DNA of 64,000 nt, from positions 124,001 to 188,000 of the forward strand of contig NZ_AWGD01000019.1 of NCBI RefSeq assembly GCF_000495795.1, given 5' to 3'. The notes under the pieces are model-generated. The model did no database searches. It worked only from the letters and a program-made list of their open reading frames with translations, and was not told the origin of the DNA. Source of the stretch: Asticcacaulis sp. AC460. GTDB taxonomy: Bacteria; Pseudomonadota; Alphaproteobacteria; Caulobacterales; Caulobacteraceae. The stretch's first letter is position 1. The number at the start of each line of letters is the position of its first letter. This document shows positions 49,672-59,313 of the stretch, piece by piece. Both the position numbers and the translations under genes were made by a program.

Positions 49672-50874
49672 ATGAAACCCATGCACCTGTTCCTGGCCGG
49701 CGCGGCCGCTGTCTTTATGATCAGCGGTCCCGTCCATGCCGAAACCCAGAAATGGACCGCTGAGGCGGCCAACACCTGGTACGCCGGCCAACGCTGGCTG
49801 GTCGGCAGCAACTACCTCAACACCTCGGCCATCAACCAGCTTGAGATGTGGCAGGCCGACACCTTCAATCCTGAGGAAATCGACCGCGAACTGGGCTATG
49901 CCGAAAGCATCGGCATGAACACCATGCGGGTCTTCCTGCATGACCAGCTCTGGCAGCAGGACCCGGAAGGCTTCAAAAAGCGCATCGATATCTTCCTGAA
50001 CCTGGCGAAAAAGCACAATATCAAGCCGATGCTGGTCCTGTTCGACTCCTGCTGGGATCCGTATCCGCATCTGGGTCTTCAGCCGGCGCCGATCCCCGGC
50101 GTGCACAATTCCGGCTGGGTCCAAAGCCCCGGCGCCATCGGCCTGCGCGAAGACAATACCGAAAACCTGAAGGCCTATGTCACAGGCATCGTCAGCCACT
50201 TCGCCAAGGACGACCGCATCCTGGCCTGGGACATCTGGAACGAACCCGACAACCGCGACGGCCAGACCGCCGACTGGACGGTCGCCGGCAAGACGGGCGT
50301 CAGGGACGGCGGCCGCAGCGACCAGGCGGTGAAGGTGGCCAATGTCGAACGGCTTTTGCCCCAGGCCTTTGCCTGGGCCCGCAGCGCCGACCCCAGCCAG
50401 CCCCTGACCTCGGGCGTCTGGGTGACCTCCAATGACTGGTCGCCCAATGGCAAAAAGAGCAAAACCGAAGAAATCCAGCTCAACGAATCCGACATCATCA
50501 GCTTCCACAGCTATGAATGGCCGGAGGGTCTGGAAAAGCGCATCCAGATGCTGCAACCCTATGGCCGGCCGTTGATCCTGACCGAATATATGGCGCGCGG
50601 CCACGGTTCGACCTTCGACAGCTCGCTGCCGCTGGGCCGCAAATACAATGTCGCCATGATCAACTGGGGCTTCGTGCTGGGCAAAAGCCAGACCAACATG
50701 CCGTGGGATTCGTGGCAGCGGCCCTATACCAAAAATCCGCCGACCCTGTGGTTCCACGACATCTTTTACGCCGACGGTACGCCCTACCGTAAGGCCGAAA
50801 CCGACCAGATCCGGACCCTGACCGCCGAGGCGGCGGCGACATTCAAGACAAAGAGCAGGAAAGCAAAGCCATGA
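49672..50874 (+). CDS. Secreted clan GH-A glycoside hydrolase, paralogue 1
   Basis: 400 residues. Signal peptide to about residue 23 (VHA-ET). (beta/alpha)8 landmarks: LVGSNYLNTSAINQLEMWQ, FLHDQLW, LVLFDSCWDP, ILAWDIWNEPDN with acid/base Glu191 and LILTEYMARGHGSTFD with nucleophile Glu305. This is the layout of GH5-like clan GH-A enzymes; annotations of the family often say cellulase or 1,4-beta-xylanase, but the substrate is not clear from sequence. Immediate neighbour of galM and a paralogue at 50871, overlapping it by ATGA. Confidence 0.85.
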   Translation: MKPMHLFLAGAAAVFMISGPVHAETQKWTAEAANTWYAGQRWLVGSNYLNTSAINQLEMWQADTFNPEEIDRELGYAESIGMNTMRVFLHDQLWQQDPEGFKKRIDIFLNLAKKHNIKPMLVLFDSCWDPYPHLGLQPAPIPGVHNSGWVQSPGAIGLREDNTENLKAYVTGIVSHFAKDDRILAWDIWNEPDNRDGQTADWTVAGKTGVRDGGRSDQAVKVANVERLLPQAFAWARSADPSQPLTSGVWVTSNDWSPNGKKSKTEEIQLNESDIISFHSYEWPEGLEKRIQMLQPYGRPLILTEYMARGHGSTFDSSLPLGRKYNVAMINWGFVLGKSQTNMPWDSWQRPYTKNPPTLWFHDIFYADGTPYRKAETDQIRTLTAEAAATFKTKSRKAKP

Positions 50875-52031
50875 AACCGATGAAATTCTTTCTGACGGGC
50901 GGCGCCCTGGCCCTGATCCTGGCCAGCCAGGCACTGCCGGCGGCCTATGCCGAAACCGTGCAATGGACACCGGCCCAGGCGCACGCCTGGTATGGCAAGC
51001 AAAGATGGCTGGTCGGCAGCAACTACCTCAACACCTCGGCGATCAACCAGTTCGAGATGTGGCAGGCCGATACCTTCAACCCGGAAGAGATCGACCGCGA
51101 ACTCGGCTGGGCGCAAGGTCTGGGCATGAACACCATGCGGGTCTACCTGCACGACCAACTGTGGGCGCAGGATCCCGAAGGTTTCAAAAAGCGCATCGAT
51201 ACCTTCCTGACGATCGCGCAAAAGCACAAGATCAAGCCGGTGCTGGTCCTGTTCGATTCGTGCTGGGACCCCAATCCGGTTCTGGGCAAGCAGCACCCGC
51301 CGATCCCCGGCACCCATAATTCCGGCTGGGTCCAGAGCCCGGGCAATGCCGGCCTGATGGACGAAGCCGGTTGGCCGAAATACGAGGCCTATGTGAAGGG
51401 TCTTGTCGGCGCCTTCGCCAAGGACGATCGCATCCTGGCCTGGGACGTGTGGAACGAGCCCGATAACCGCGGCGGCGGCAATTACAAGCAACTGGACGAA
51501 CAGGTGAAGATCGCCCAGGTCGCCAAGCTGCTACCGCAGGTCTTTGCCTGGGCGCGCACCCAGGACCCGCGTCAGCCCCTGACCAGCGGCCTGTGGCACA
51601 ACGACAACTGGGACGTCAAGGATCGCCTCAACGCCGTCGAGCGCGTCCAGGTCGAGCAGTCGGACATCATCACCTTCCACAATTACGAATGGCCGGAAAG
51701 CCTGGAAAACCGCATCAAGTCGCTGCAGGTCTATGGCCGGCCGATGATCCTGACGGAATACATGGCGCGCGGTAACGGTTCGACCTTCGATTCGGCCCTG
51801 CCGATCGCGCGCAAGTACAATGTCGGCGTGATCAACTGGGGTTTCGTGCTGGGCAAGAGCCAGACCAACATGCCGTGGGATTCGTGGGAGCGGCCCTACA
51901 CGGCCAACCCGCCGACTCTGTGGTTCCACGACATCTTCCACGCCGACGGCACACCGTACCGCAAGGCCGAGGTCGATCAGATCAAGGCCATGACGGCGGA
52001 GGCCGAAAAGGCCTTCAGCCAGAAGAAATAA
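50871..52031 (+). CDS. Secreted clan GH-A glycoside hydrolase, paralogue 2
   Basis: 386 residues with a signal peptide to about residue 27 (AAYA-ET). Glu196 (WNEPDN) and Glu296 (LTEYMAR) are the expected acid/base and nucleophile. It is very close to the gene at 49672, more compact because it lacks the insertion after NRDGQTADWTVAGK. Terminated by the strong hairpin at 52036. The pair probably arose by local duplication. Confidence 0.85.
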   Translation: MKPMKFFLTGGALALILASQALPAAYAETVQWTPAQAHAWYGKQRWLVGSNYLNTSAINQFEMWQADTFNPEEIDRELGWAQGLGMNTMRVYLHDQLWAQDPEGFKKRIDTFLTIAQKHKIKPVLVLFDSCWDPNPVLGKQHPPIPGTHNSGWVQSPGNAGLMDEAGWPKYEAYVKGLVGAFAKDDRILAWDVWNEPDNRGGGNYKQLDEQVKIAQVAKLLPQVFAWARTQDPRQPLTSGLWHNDNWDVKDRLNAVERVQVEQSDIITFHNYEWPESLENRIKSLQVYGRPMILTEYMARGNGSTFDSALPIARKYNVGVINWGFVLGKSQTNMPWDSWERPYTANPPTLWFHDIFHADGTPYRKAEVDQIKAMTAEAEKAFSQKK

Positions 52032-52035
52032 ACCC

Positions 52036-52067
52036 AAACCGGGGAGGGCGACCTCCCCGGTTTTTTT
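52036..52067 (+). terminator. Rho-independent terminator
   Basis: AAACCGGGGAGG pairs with CCTCCCCGGTTT around a 4-base loop, followed by seven T. It closes the galM/GH-A unit. Confidence 0.9.
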
Positions 52068-52132
52068 GGATTGATTTTCGCTTTTTTGCGGCCTTCTAAG
52101 GCCGAAAACGTAGAATAAAAGCCAGCAATATA

Positions 52133-52221
52133 AATAACTTATCCCTCCCCGTTATACGGGGAGGTGGATTATTTGCTGGAAGCAAATAAGACGGTGGGGG
52201 ATTTGGCCCGCTGGTGTTTCC
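52133..52221 (+). repeat. 89-bp direct repeat, copy 1
   Basis: CCTCCCCGTTATACGGGGAGG hairpin, then TTTGCTGGAAGCAAA hairpin, then GGTGGGGGATTTGGCCCG. Identical to 54946-55034 except for about three positions. It lies at the 3' side of the halogenase gene. Confidence 0.9.
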
Positions 52222-52236
52222 GCTTACAAAGTCCAT

Positions 52237-53739
52237 CTACCGCGCCGCCATCATACCGGCGCGCGCAATGAACTCCCCGTGTCCAGGCAAGCCCTCCGCC
52301 GCCGCCTCGATCACCGAGCGGAATTTCGCCAGCCACGCGACACCATCCGCTTCGCGATAGGCCAACAGCGGATCGTTACGCTGCGGAAAATTCATCTGGC
52401 CGATATGCACGGCCAGCCACGACGGATCTCCGAACAGATCCAGTTCCCGATGGACAATCTTGCCATACCGCCGGAACATCTCGATGGTTTCGCGCAACGA
52501 GTCCGGAATATCCATCGCGGCACAATACCGCCACAACGCAGAATCATCGCGCTGGGTCAGCTTGTAATGCAGGACGATGAAGTCGCGGATGCGCTCGAAC
52601 TCAACCCGGGTCAGCCGGTTGAACTCATCGACCAGCACCGGATCGAAATCGCGATCGGGAAACAGGGTCAATAGCTTGGCAATGCCCGACTGGATCAGAT
52701 ACAGACTGGTCGATTCCAGCGGCTCCATAAACCCGCTCGACAGGCCGATCGCGACAACATTCCTGTTCCAGAACCGGTTGCGCCGGCCGGTGGTAAACCG
52801 CAACGGCCTTGGATCGGCCAAGGGCTCACCGTCGAGATGACCCATCAGCACGGCGGCAGCGTCCTCATCGCTGATATACTGGCTGGCATAGACATGGCCG
52901 TTGCCGGTGCGGTGCTGCAACGGGATGCGCCACTGCCAGCCGGCCTGGTGCGCGGTCGACCGGGTGTAGGGCGTGAAGTCGGCGGACGACGTGGTCGGAA
53001 CCGCCAGTGCCCGGTCGCACGGCAGCCAGTGCGTCCAGTCCTGATAGCCGGTTTTCAACGCCCCTTCGATCAGCAGGCCGCGAAAGCCCGAGCAATCGAT
53101 GAACAACTCGCCGGCAATGCTGCGGCCGTCATCGAGCGTCAGAGTCTCGACGAAACCCGTCTCGCCATTCAGCCCAACATCGACGATCTTACCTTCCAGG
53201 CGCTTTACCCCCTTGGCCTCGGCATACCGACGCAGCATGGCGGCATAGAGGCCGGCATCGAAATGGTAGGCGTAGTCGTAGGTTGACAGCACGTGGCGCG
53301 GATCGCCCGACGGCGGCGCGAAGCGGTTCCGTTTGGCGGCGGACCAGGCCATGCAGTAGTCGTCGAGCCCGCCGGCCTGTCCGGCTTCGAACGCGGCCTG
53401 CCAGTGGTGATAGACGCCGGCCATGTCGAAGTCGCGGCCGAAACTGCCGAACGGATGAAAGTACGAATGGTTCAGCTTGCCCCAGTTGACGAACTGTATG
53501 CCCAGCTTGAACGAGCCCTGGGTGGCGCGGACGAACTCGGCTTCATCTATGCCCAGCGTCTTGTTGAAGCGCAGGATGGGCGGGATGGTCGCCTCACCAA
53601 CCCCGACCGTGCCAATCTCCTCGGACTCGATCAAGGTGATGCTGCAATCCTTCTGCAAGGCGTTGCTGAGCGCGGCGGCGGCCATCCAGCCGGCCGAGCC
53701 TCCGCCGGCAATGACGATATTGCGGATATGGCGATCCAT
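52237..53739 (-). CDS. Flavin-dependent tryptophan-halogenase-like protein
   Basis: 500 residues. NIVIAGGGSAGWMAAAAL is the FAD-binding GxGxxG, and WQWRIPLQHRTGNGHVY carries the WxWxIP halogenase motif; EPLESTSLYLIQSGIAKL is the family region by the flavin tunnel. A GGGGAGAAA site precedes the ATG. True halogenases act on indoles or pyrroles, but many Caulobacterales genes of this family sit beside TonB receptors and sugar genes and have no proven substrate. Divergent from the GH43 gene, with a candidate operator between. Confidence 0.85.
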   Translation of the reverse strand: MDRHIRNIVIAGGGSAGWMAAAALSNALQKDCSITLIESEEIGTVGVGEATIPPILRFNKTLGIDEAEFVRATQGSFKLGIQFVNWGKLNHSYFHPFGSFGRDFDMAGVYHHWQAAFEAGQAGGLDDYCMAWSAAKRNRFAPPSGDPRHVLSTYDYAYHFDAGLYAAMLRRYAEAKGVKRLEGKIVDVGLNGETGFVETLTLDDGRSIAGELFIDCSGFRGLLIEGALKTGYQDWTHWLPCDRALAVPTTSSADFTPYTRSTAHQAGWQWRIPLQHRTGNGHVYASQYISDEDAAAVLMGHLDGEPLADPRPLRFTTGRRNRFWNRNVVAIGLSSGFMEPLESTSLYLIQSGIAKLLTLFPDRDFDPVLVDEFNRLTRVEFERIRDFIVLHYKLTQRDDSALWRYCAAMDIPDSLRETIEMFRRYGKIVHRELDLFGDPSWLAVHIGQMNFPQRNDPLLAYREADGVAWLAKFRSVIEAAAEGLPGHGEFIARAGMMAAR

Positions 53740-53841
53740 GTGTTTCTCCCCGCGACATCCGGCCTGTTTGCGCTATGCTTTGACGTCAGCGCAAGCCCGC
53801 GCCACGTCCTGAATACCGCCCAAATCCGAAATGCCGATTGA

Positions 53842-53863
53842 ATTATATTATAATACTGATAAA
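53842..53863. promoter_or_regulatory. Candidate regulon operator between halogenase and GH43 genes
   Basis: ATTATA, TTATAA, TACT, GATAAA: 17 or so of 22 positions match the galM site. It lies 56 bases from the GH43 ATG and 103 from the halogenase ATG, so it could serve both. Confidence 0.5.
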
Positions 53864-53918
53864 TCATATAATGACAGAAAAAACGCCCTTGCGGCATCAA
53901 AAACAGGGTTGAACTGAC

Positions 53919-54908
53919 ATGAGATGGATTCGCGCGATCGCAGCCGTAACGCTGGCCATGACCTGCGGTTTCGGCGCTGCCTGGGCCGACGAACCCGTCC
54001 AGCGCCAGCCCGTGCTCGATGTCAATTTTCCCGACCCCTTTGTCCTGGTGACCAAGGACGGCCTGGTCGCCTATGCCACCAATAGCAACATCGGTAACCG
54101 GCATCTGAACGTGCAGTTGTCCCGCTCGGCCGACGGCCTGACCTGGAGCGCGCCGGTCGACGCGATGCCGCGGACGCCGTCCTGGGCGCGGCGCTATGGT
54201 TCGGACATCTGGGCGCCGGAAGTCATGAAGGTCGGCGACAAATACGTCATGTATTTCAGCGCCCGCCACGCCCGCAAGCTGCGTCCCGACGGCCTGACCC
54301 TGTGCGTCGGCGTGGCGGTGGCCGACGCGCCGGAAGGGCCGTTCCTCCCCAAGGGCGAGCCTTTGACCTGCGGCGGCGATATCGGCGCGATCGACGCCAA
54401 TCCCTTCCGCGATGGCGATGACCTGTGGCTGTACGTCAAGACCGACGGCAATTGCTGCGGCGTGCCGACCGGCATCATCGCCCAGCGCCTCAGCCCCGAC
54501 GGCCTGGCCCTGACGGGAGAGCCGCACGTCGTGTCGGGCGTGACCAACGACATGCCGTGGGAAGGCGGCGTGATCGAGGCGACGCAGATGATCAAGCGCG
54601 GTCCGATCTATTGGATGTTCTACGCCGGCAATGACTACAGCAACGAAAAGTACGCGACCGGCTATGCCATGTGCAAGACGCCGATCGGGCCGTGCCTCGA
54701 CGCCAAGGAAAACCCGATCCTGAAGAGCGAGCCGGGTACTCCGCCCCTGACCGGGCCAGGTCACCAAAGCCTGTTCGAGATCGATGGCGACATGTGGATC
54801 GCCTATCATGGCTGGCTGGGCAGCGATGCGGACCATAACCGCCGCCGCGCCATGTATATCGACCTGGTCGACTGGAGCACCGGCCTTCCGGTGGTCGTGG
54901 CGAGGTGA
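53919..54908 (+). CDS. Secreted GH43-type glycosidase
   Basis: 329 residues. Signal peptide to about residue 24 (GAAWA-DE). VNFPDPFVLV holds the catalytic-base Asp; ...SDIWAPEVMKVGDKYVMYFSA is the standard five-bladed propeller strand; GAIDANPFRDGDDLWLYV and WEGGVIEATQM contribute the remaining Asp and Glu. GH43 enzymes are arabinofuranosidases, xylosidases or arabinanases. Divergent partner of the halogenase. A 63-codon frame after its stop is only repeat sequence. Confidence 0.88.
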   Translation: MRWIRAIAAVTLAMTCGFGAAWADEPVQRQPVLDVNFPDPFVLVTKDGLVAYATNSNIGNRHLNVQLSRSADGLTWSAPVDAMPRTPSWARRYGSDIWAPEVMKVGDKYVMYFSARHARKLRPDGLTLCVGVAVADAPEGPFLPKGEPLTCGGDIGAIDANPFRDGDDLWLYVKTDGNCCGVPTGIIAQRLSPDGLALTGEPHVVSGVTNDMPWEGGVIEATQMIKRGPIYWMFYAGNDYSNEKYATGYAMCKTPIGPCLDAKENPILKSEPGTPPLTGPGHQSLFEIDGDMWIAYHGWLGSDADHNRRRAMYIDLVDWSTGLPVVVAR

Positions 54909-54945
54909 ACTCCTGGCTTGAGTTAGCCGAAAAATCAATTCTACC

Positions 54946-55034
54946 AATAACTTATCCCTCCCCGTTATACGGGGAGGTGGATCATTTGCTGGAAGCAAAT
55001 GAGACGGTGGGGGATTTGGCCCGCCGGTGTTTCC
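54946..55034 (+). repeat. 89-bp direct repeat, copy 2
   Basis: Second copy of 52133-52221 in the same orientation, with three or four base differences. It lies just after the GH43 stop. The two copies bracket a 2.7-kb block containing only the divergent halogenase and GH43 genes. Confidence 0.9.
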
Positions 55035-55101
55035 ATCGGACCGAAGACGAATTCTGCGAGATTTACCGGCCGACGATGCGCAAGAGGCCGGAATAAAATA
55101 G

Positions 55102-56241
55102 TCACTCGGACAAACGCACCGTCCCGAAACGCGCCTTGCACTTGCCGTCCACATAGTCCGTCACGATCGACAACACCGACGCGCCATCCTCCGACGCCAA
55201 CACCGGTGACGAATAGTTCTGGCAGACATTGCCGTCCGCCGGGATATCCCGCACATCGACCGGCGCAGGCGTCATCCGCCAAGGTCCGACGCCCGTGCCA
55301 CTGTCATCTATAAACAAAGTAACAGCCGCGTCCGGCTGGTGGACGCCGTTACGGTAGACGCGCTGGCCGGTCACGACCAGCTTGCCCGACCCGCGGGCCA
55401 AGGCATGGGTCGGCGTAGCCCGCAACGTGAAGCCTTCAGGCGTCATAAGCGATTGCCCGGCATCGGCCGGATCGCCCCAATCGACGCCATCAACCGAATA
55501 ACGGCTGTAAACATCGCAATTGTGAGCGGGGCCGCAAATCTCATAGGTCATGAAAAACCGCCCGTCAGACAAGCGCGAGACGACCGGCATGCCCGGCCGG
55601 TCACCCGGGGGCGCCAGTTGAACGATCGCCTTCGGCGCCGACCAGTGAACCCCATCCGAAGACAGAGATTGCTGCAAGATCTGCGAATGACCAGAAACCG
55701 TCTCATCGGAAAACAGGCAACCCAACCTGCCATCCGCGGTGATCATGAATTCGACCTCCCACAGCCCGCCGCCCTTGCGCTGAACCGGCGCCGTATAAAA
55801 GGTCGACAGATAGGACCAGGTCGCCCCGCCATCGTCGCTGTGATGTATCTTCAGATGCATGGGTTTGTCGTCGACGCCCTGTCCGACAGAGCCGGCATAC
55901 AGTAGGGTTCCGGCCTTCAGCGCACCGACCGCCACCGGCAGGCTATAAAGACCGCCGCAGCACAGGCCCGTGCTGAAATCCGGATCGCGGATCTCGCTGA
56001 CCTTGCGAAAGGTCTTGCCATCGTCGTCGCTGCGGAAGATGTCGGCATGGGCCCCGCCTTCAAAGGCGGTGACGCTGGCCACCAGTGGTTTGGCGGCGCT
56101 GGCCTCTTGGCGAACCACCCTCGGATACATGGCCGTTCCCTCGTCAAGCGGCGTGCCGGTCTGCGCAAATGCCGGCGCAAAGGCCAGAAGGCAGCCAATC
56201 GGAAGCAGGCAGGCCAGGGGCCGTTTTGGCTGAGTCTTCAT
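55102..56241 (-). CDS. Exported BNR/sialidase-fold protein, possibly exo-arabinanase-like
   Basis: 379 residues from the ATG at 56241 with GGAGG in front; the longer frame to 56400 is AT-rich and not coding. Signal peptide (LLAFAPAFAQ). Asp boxes SDDDGKTF and SDDGGATW, a TGLCCGGLYSLP motif and SRLSDGRFFMTYE fit a six-bladed sialidase-superfamily propeller. With two GH43 enzymes near, a GH93-like exo-arabinanase is conceivable (inference from context only). Divergent from the TonB receptor. Confidence 0.75.
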   Translation of the reverse strand: MKTQPKRPLACLLPIGCLLAFAPAFAQTGTPLDEGTAMYPRVVRQEASAAKPLVASVTAFEGGAHADIFRSDDDGKTFRKVSEIRDPDFSTGLCCGGLYSLPVAVGALKAGTLLYAGSVGQGVDDKPMHLKIHHSDDGGATWSYLSTFYTAPVQRKGGGLWEVEFMITADGRLGCLFSDETVSGHSQILQQSLSSDGVHWSAPKAIVQLAPPGDRPGMPVVSRLSDGRFFMTYEICGPAHNCDVYSRYSVDGVDWGDPADAGQSLMTPEGFTLRATPTHALARGSGKLVVTGQRVYRNGVHQPDAAVTLFIDDSGTGVGPWRMTPAPVDVRDIPADGNVCQNYSSPVLASEDGASVLSIVTDYVDGKCKARFGTVRLSE

Positions 56242-56276
56242 GCTTTTTCCTCCAAAAGGCACGCAGCGCCGATTTA

Positions 56277-56298
56277 AAAGTACGATAAATAAGAAGAA
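56277..56298. promoter_or_regulatory. Weak candidate regulon operator upstream of the BNR gene
   Basis: CGATAAATAAGAAGAA shares the ATAAAT core and part of the right arm with the other sites. About 13 of 22 positions match. It lies 36 bases from the ATG at 56241. The remaining gap to 56542 is very AT-rich with a TTTATTTAATAAA-type dyad near 56365. Confidence 0.35.
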
Positions 56299-56453
56299 GG
56301 CGTTAGGTGCCGTTGTCAACGCAATCCAGAAAATCAGCGACTTTTGGGCTAAAATTCCGATTAATGAATTGAATTTATTTAATAAATTAAATTGTATCAT
56401 AATTGCACCAATTGCGATTTTCCGACGGCCAACCGAAAAAACCGATTGATCTC

Positions 56454-56475
56454 GTGATCATATAAATCATATATC
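56454..56475 (+). promoter_or_regulatory. Candidate regulon operator upstream of the TonB receptor
   Basis: GTGATC, ATATAAAT, CATATATC matches the core of the galM site (ATAAAT flanked by C/G). About 14 of 22 positions. 67 bases before the receptor ATG. Confidence 0.4.
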
Positions 56476-56542
56476 ATGCTCAAGAACGTCGCCCAGCCAT
56501 GAGGCGCCGAAGCTGACAAACAAGAACAGAGGGAAACCGGAT

Positions 56543-59275
56543 ATGAAACTCAAGGCCTTTATACTGGCGACCGCCTCGACCGTCTCGATTATGGCGTGGG
56601 GTGCGTGCGCAAATGCCCAAACAACGCCGGAAGCCGCACCGGAAACGTCGGCGGACGCTCCGGCCGATTCGGGCGCCATCGTCGTCACCGGTCTGCGCCG
56701 CAGCCTGGCGTCGTCGCGCGCCCTTAAGAAGAACTCCGAACAGATCGTCGATGCCGTCGTCGCGGCCGAAATCGGCAAGCTGCCCGACACAGCTGTGTCC
56801 GACTCGCTGGCACGCGTGACCGGCGTCACTGTCGGCCGCAACGGCGGCGAGGCCGACAGCGTGCTTGTCCGCGGCCTGCCCAACATCGCCACCAGCTATA
56901 ACGGCCGTGATATCTTTACTGCCGAAGGCCGCTTCGTCGCCTCGCAGGATTTCGCCGCCGGCAACGTTGCCGCGCTGGAAGTCTTCAAGTCGACCACCGC
57001 CGACCAGGTCGAAGGCGGCATCGCCGGCCTGATCAATGTCCGCGGCCGCCGTCCTTTCGATTTCAAGGGCCGCGAAATTTCGGGCATGGCGAATTATCTC
57101 TATGCCAACCAGTCCAAGGACTATGCGCCCAACGGCAACCTGCTGCTCAGCAATCGCTGGTCGACGGGCGCCGGCGAATTCGGCGCGCTGCTCAACGTCT
57201 CCTATAACCGCTTCCACTTCCTGGACTCGAAGCGCTTCATCGGTTCGTTCGTCAGCGCGACCCTGCCGGGCGGCGCCGGCACACCGGATGCGTCGAAATA
57301 TGCCGGAAAGCGCTTCGGCGACCTGATCGGCATCAACTACGCCGAACACGATCGTGAGCGTCCGTCGGCCAATGCGGCCCTGCAATGGCGCCCGAACGAG
57401 GAACTGGAGCTGTACGCCGACTTCCTCTACCAAGGCTATCGCGCCAAGGTCTACGACCGCAACATGGAAGTCCCCTTGTGGGGCGGCAGCCAGTATCACG
57501 ATATCGAACTCAGCCTCGACAACAGCCGCGTCGAAAGCATGACGGTCGACAATCCGGTCCGCGTCCAGGGCTGGCAGGCCGCCACCACCGGCCGCACCGA
57601 CACCTATCAGATCGCTACCGGCGGCAAGTGGAAATCCGGGCCGTGGACTGTGTCCGCCGACCTGGCTTCGACCCAGTCCAAGTTCTTCCTGTCGGTCTAT
57701 AGCTGGGACTACGCCTTCACCAGCAGCCCCTCGGTCCATGTTGACTACGATGTCGGCTCGGACGGCGGCGTGAACTTCACCTTCGAGAACTTCGACTCGA
57801 CCGATCCGGCCAACGGCAAGTTCAGGGGCTTCTTCGACCGGCAGCTGTCGGCGCGCGGCCGCGACTGGCAGTTCCGCACCGATGCGGAATACCGCACCAA
57901 CCTGTCCTACCTGCCCCGCGTCCGTTTCGGCGTGCGCTCGGTCAACCGAAAGGCCGCCTTCGACAACGGCGAACGCTACAACAACGTGGAAGGCCGCAAT
58001 ATCCTCCTGTCGGCCACAGGTCTGGATATCCGCACCACCCAGCCGGGTTTTGTCGGCGAGACCTACCCGTCGGTCCGTAGCTGGGCGGGGCCGACCTCGG
58101 CCTCGGTCCGCGCCAATGCCAATTCCCTGCGTGCCCTGGTCGGTTTCCCTGACGGTCCGCCGCCCTACAATCCCAACCAGCACTTCAGGGCCAATGAAAA
58201 GTCGACCGCGCTCTACGGTCAAATCGACTATGAATTCGACTGGGGCATCCCGGTGGATGGTATTGTGGGCGTGCGCGTGGTCGACACGGACGAAAGCGTC
58301 ACCAGCAGCCAGCGCACCCTGAACAGCGGCTATACCGACACCCTGCCGACGGCCAGCATGCGTCTGCATCTGACCAACGACACCCAGGTCCGTATCGCCG
58401 CCAACAAGACGCGGACGCGGCCGAACTTCGGCGATCTCAATCCGAACTATGTCGTCAATTCCGGCACGCGTGTCGAATACGACTCGGCGACCAACGAGTA
58501 TTTCCGCTGGGGTGGCGGCTCCGGCAATATCGACCTTAAGCCCTACACCTCCGACAATTTCGACGTGACGTACGAACATTATTTCGGTGCGACGGGGCTG
58601 TTTGCGGCCAACATCTTCCACCGTAAGGTCGACGGCTTCATCAACTACCACGTCATCAAGATCACCGACGATAAGTTCACCAACGATCCGACGCCCGATC
58701 CGAACAACAACGGCTACGCAACCGACACCCAGAATGTCCGCATCAGCGCGCCGTACAACGCCAATACGGTGAATTTCAAAGGCGCGGAAGCACAGTTCAC
58801 GACCTTCTTCGACTTCGACTTCCTGCCGACCTGGGCAACCCGTTTCGGCATCCAGGCCAATGTCACCTACATGGAAAGCAACTCGCCTTCCTCCTACAAG
58901 CAGGACAAGAACCAGCCGGGCGTGTCGCGCCTGACCGGCAACCTGACCGGCATGTATGAGAATGGTCCGTGGTCGGCCCGCCTGGCCTATAACGCCCGCA
59001 GCAAGTGGCTCAATGTCTGTGACGCGGTTCAGGACTGGGGCGGCAACCCCGGCTGCGAATACACCAAAGGTACGGCCCGGCTGGACTTCTCGGCCAGCTA
59101 CCGGATTTCGGACAATATCTCGATTGCCACCGATCTCAACAACCTGTTCCCCAAGCCCCTGCGGACCTATCGCGTTTACATGAACGACATCGCCGGCGGC
59201 GGTAACGGCATCTACAACACCCAGATCCGCAACGAAGAAACGGTCTACTCGGTGGGTATCCGTTTCCGCTACTAG
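56543..59275 (+). CDS. TonB-dependent receptor for oligosaccharide uptake
   Basis: 910 residues with GAGGGAAA before the ATG. Signal peptide (SIMAWGACANA-Q). An acidic, Pro/Ala-rich spacer leads to a TonB box-like GAIVVTGLR, then a plug (IVDAVVAAEIGKLPDTAVSDSLARVTGVTV ... VLVRGLPNIATSYNGRDIFT) and a beta barrel ending in FRY. These receptors import sugars across the outer membrane in Caulobacterales. Flanked by exo-acting hydrolases and under the shared dyad, so the ligand is probably the oligosaccharide they process (inference). Confidence 0.92.
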   Translation: MKLKAFILATASTVSIMAWGACANAQTTPEAAPETSADAPADSGAIVVTGLRRSLASSRALKKNSEQIVDAVVAAEIGKLPDTAVSDSLARVTGVTVGRNGGEADSVLVRGLPNIATSYNGRDIFTAEGRFVASQDFAAGNVAALEVFKSTTADQVEGGIAGLINVRGRRPFDFKGREISGMANYLYANQSKDYAPNGNLLLSNRWSTGAGEFGALLNVSYNRFHFLDSKRFIGSFVSATLPGGAGTPDASKYAGKRFGDLIGINYAEHDRERPSANAALQWRPNEELELYADFLYQGYRAKVYDRNMEVPLWGGSQYHDIELSLDNSRVESMTVDNPVRVQGWQAATTGRTDTYQIATGGKWKSGPWTVSADLASTQSKFFLSVYSWDYAFTSSPSVHVDYDVGSDGGVNFTFENFDSTDPANGKFRGFFDRQLSARGRDWQFRTDAEYRTNLSYLPRVRFGVRSVNRKAAFDNGERYNNVEGRNILLSATGLDIRTTQPGFVGETYPSVRSWAGPTSASVRANANSLRALVGFPDGPPPYNPNQHFRANEKSTALYGQIDYEFDWGIPVDGIVGVRVVDTDESVTSSQRTLNSGYTDTLPTASMRLHLTNDTQVRIAANKTRTRPNFGDLNPNYVVNSGTRVEYDSATNEYFRWGGGSGNIDLKPYTSDNFDVTYEHYFGATGLFAANIFHRKVDGFINYHVIKITDDKFTNDPTPDPNNNGYATDTQNVRISAPYNANTVNFKGAEAQFTTFFDFDFLPTWATRFGIQANVTYMESNSPSSYKQDKNQPGVSRLTGNLTGMYENGPWSARLAYNARSKWLNVCDAVQDWGGNPGCEYTKGTARLDFSASYRISDNISIATDLNNLFPKPLRTYRVYMNDIAGGGNGIYNTQIRNEETVYSVGIRFRY

Positions 59276-59313
59276 GTTTGGTCACTTCCCCCTTCTCCCT
59301 GAAGGTTCCTCCT

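Noticed and set aside
54905..55096. A 63-codon plus-strand gene after GH43
   Set aside because: It consists mainly of the 89-bp repeat sequence and starts at a GTG overlapping the GH43 stop by chance.
56480..58651. A 723-codon minus-strand open frame
   Set aside because: Antisense of the TonB receptor, with no recognisable domain.
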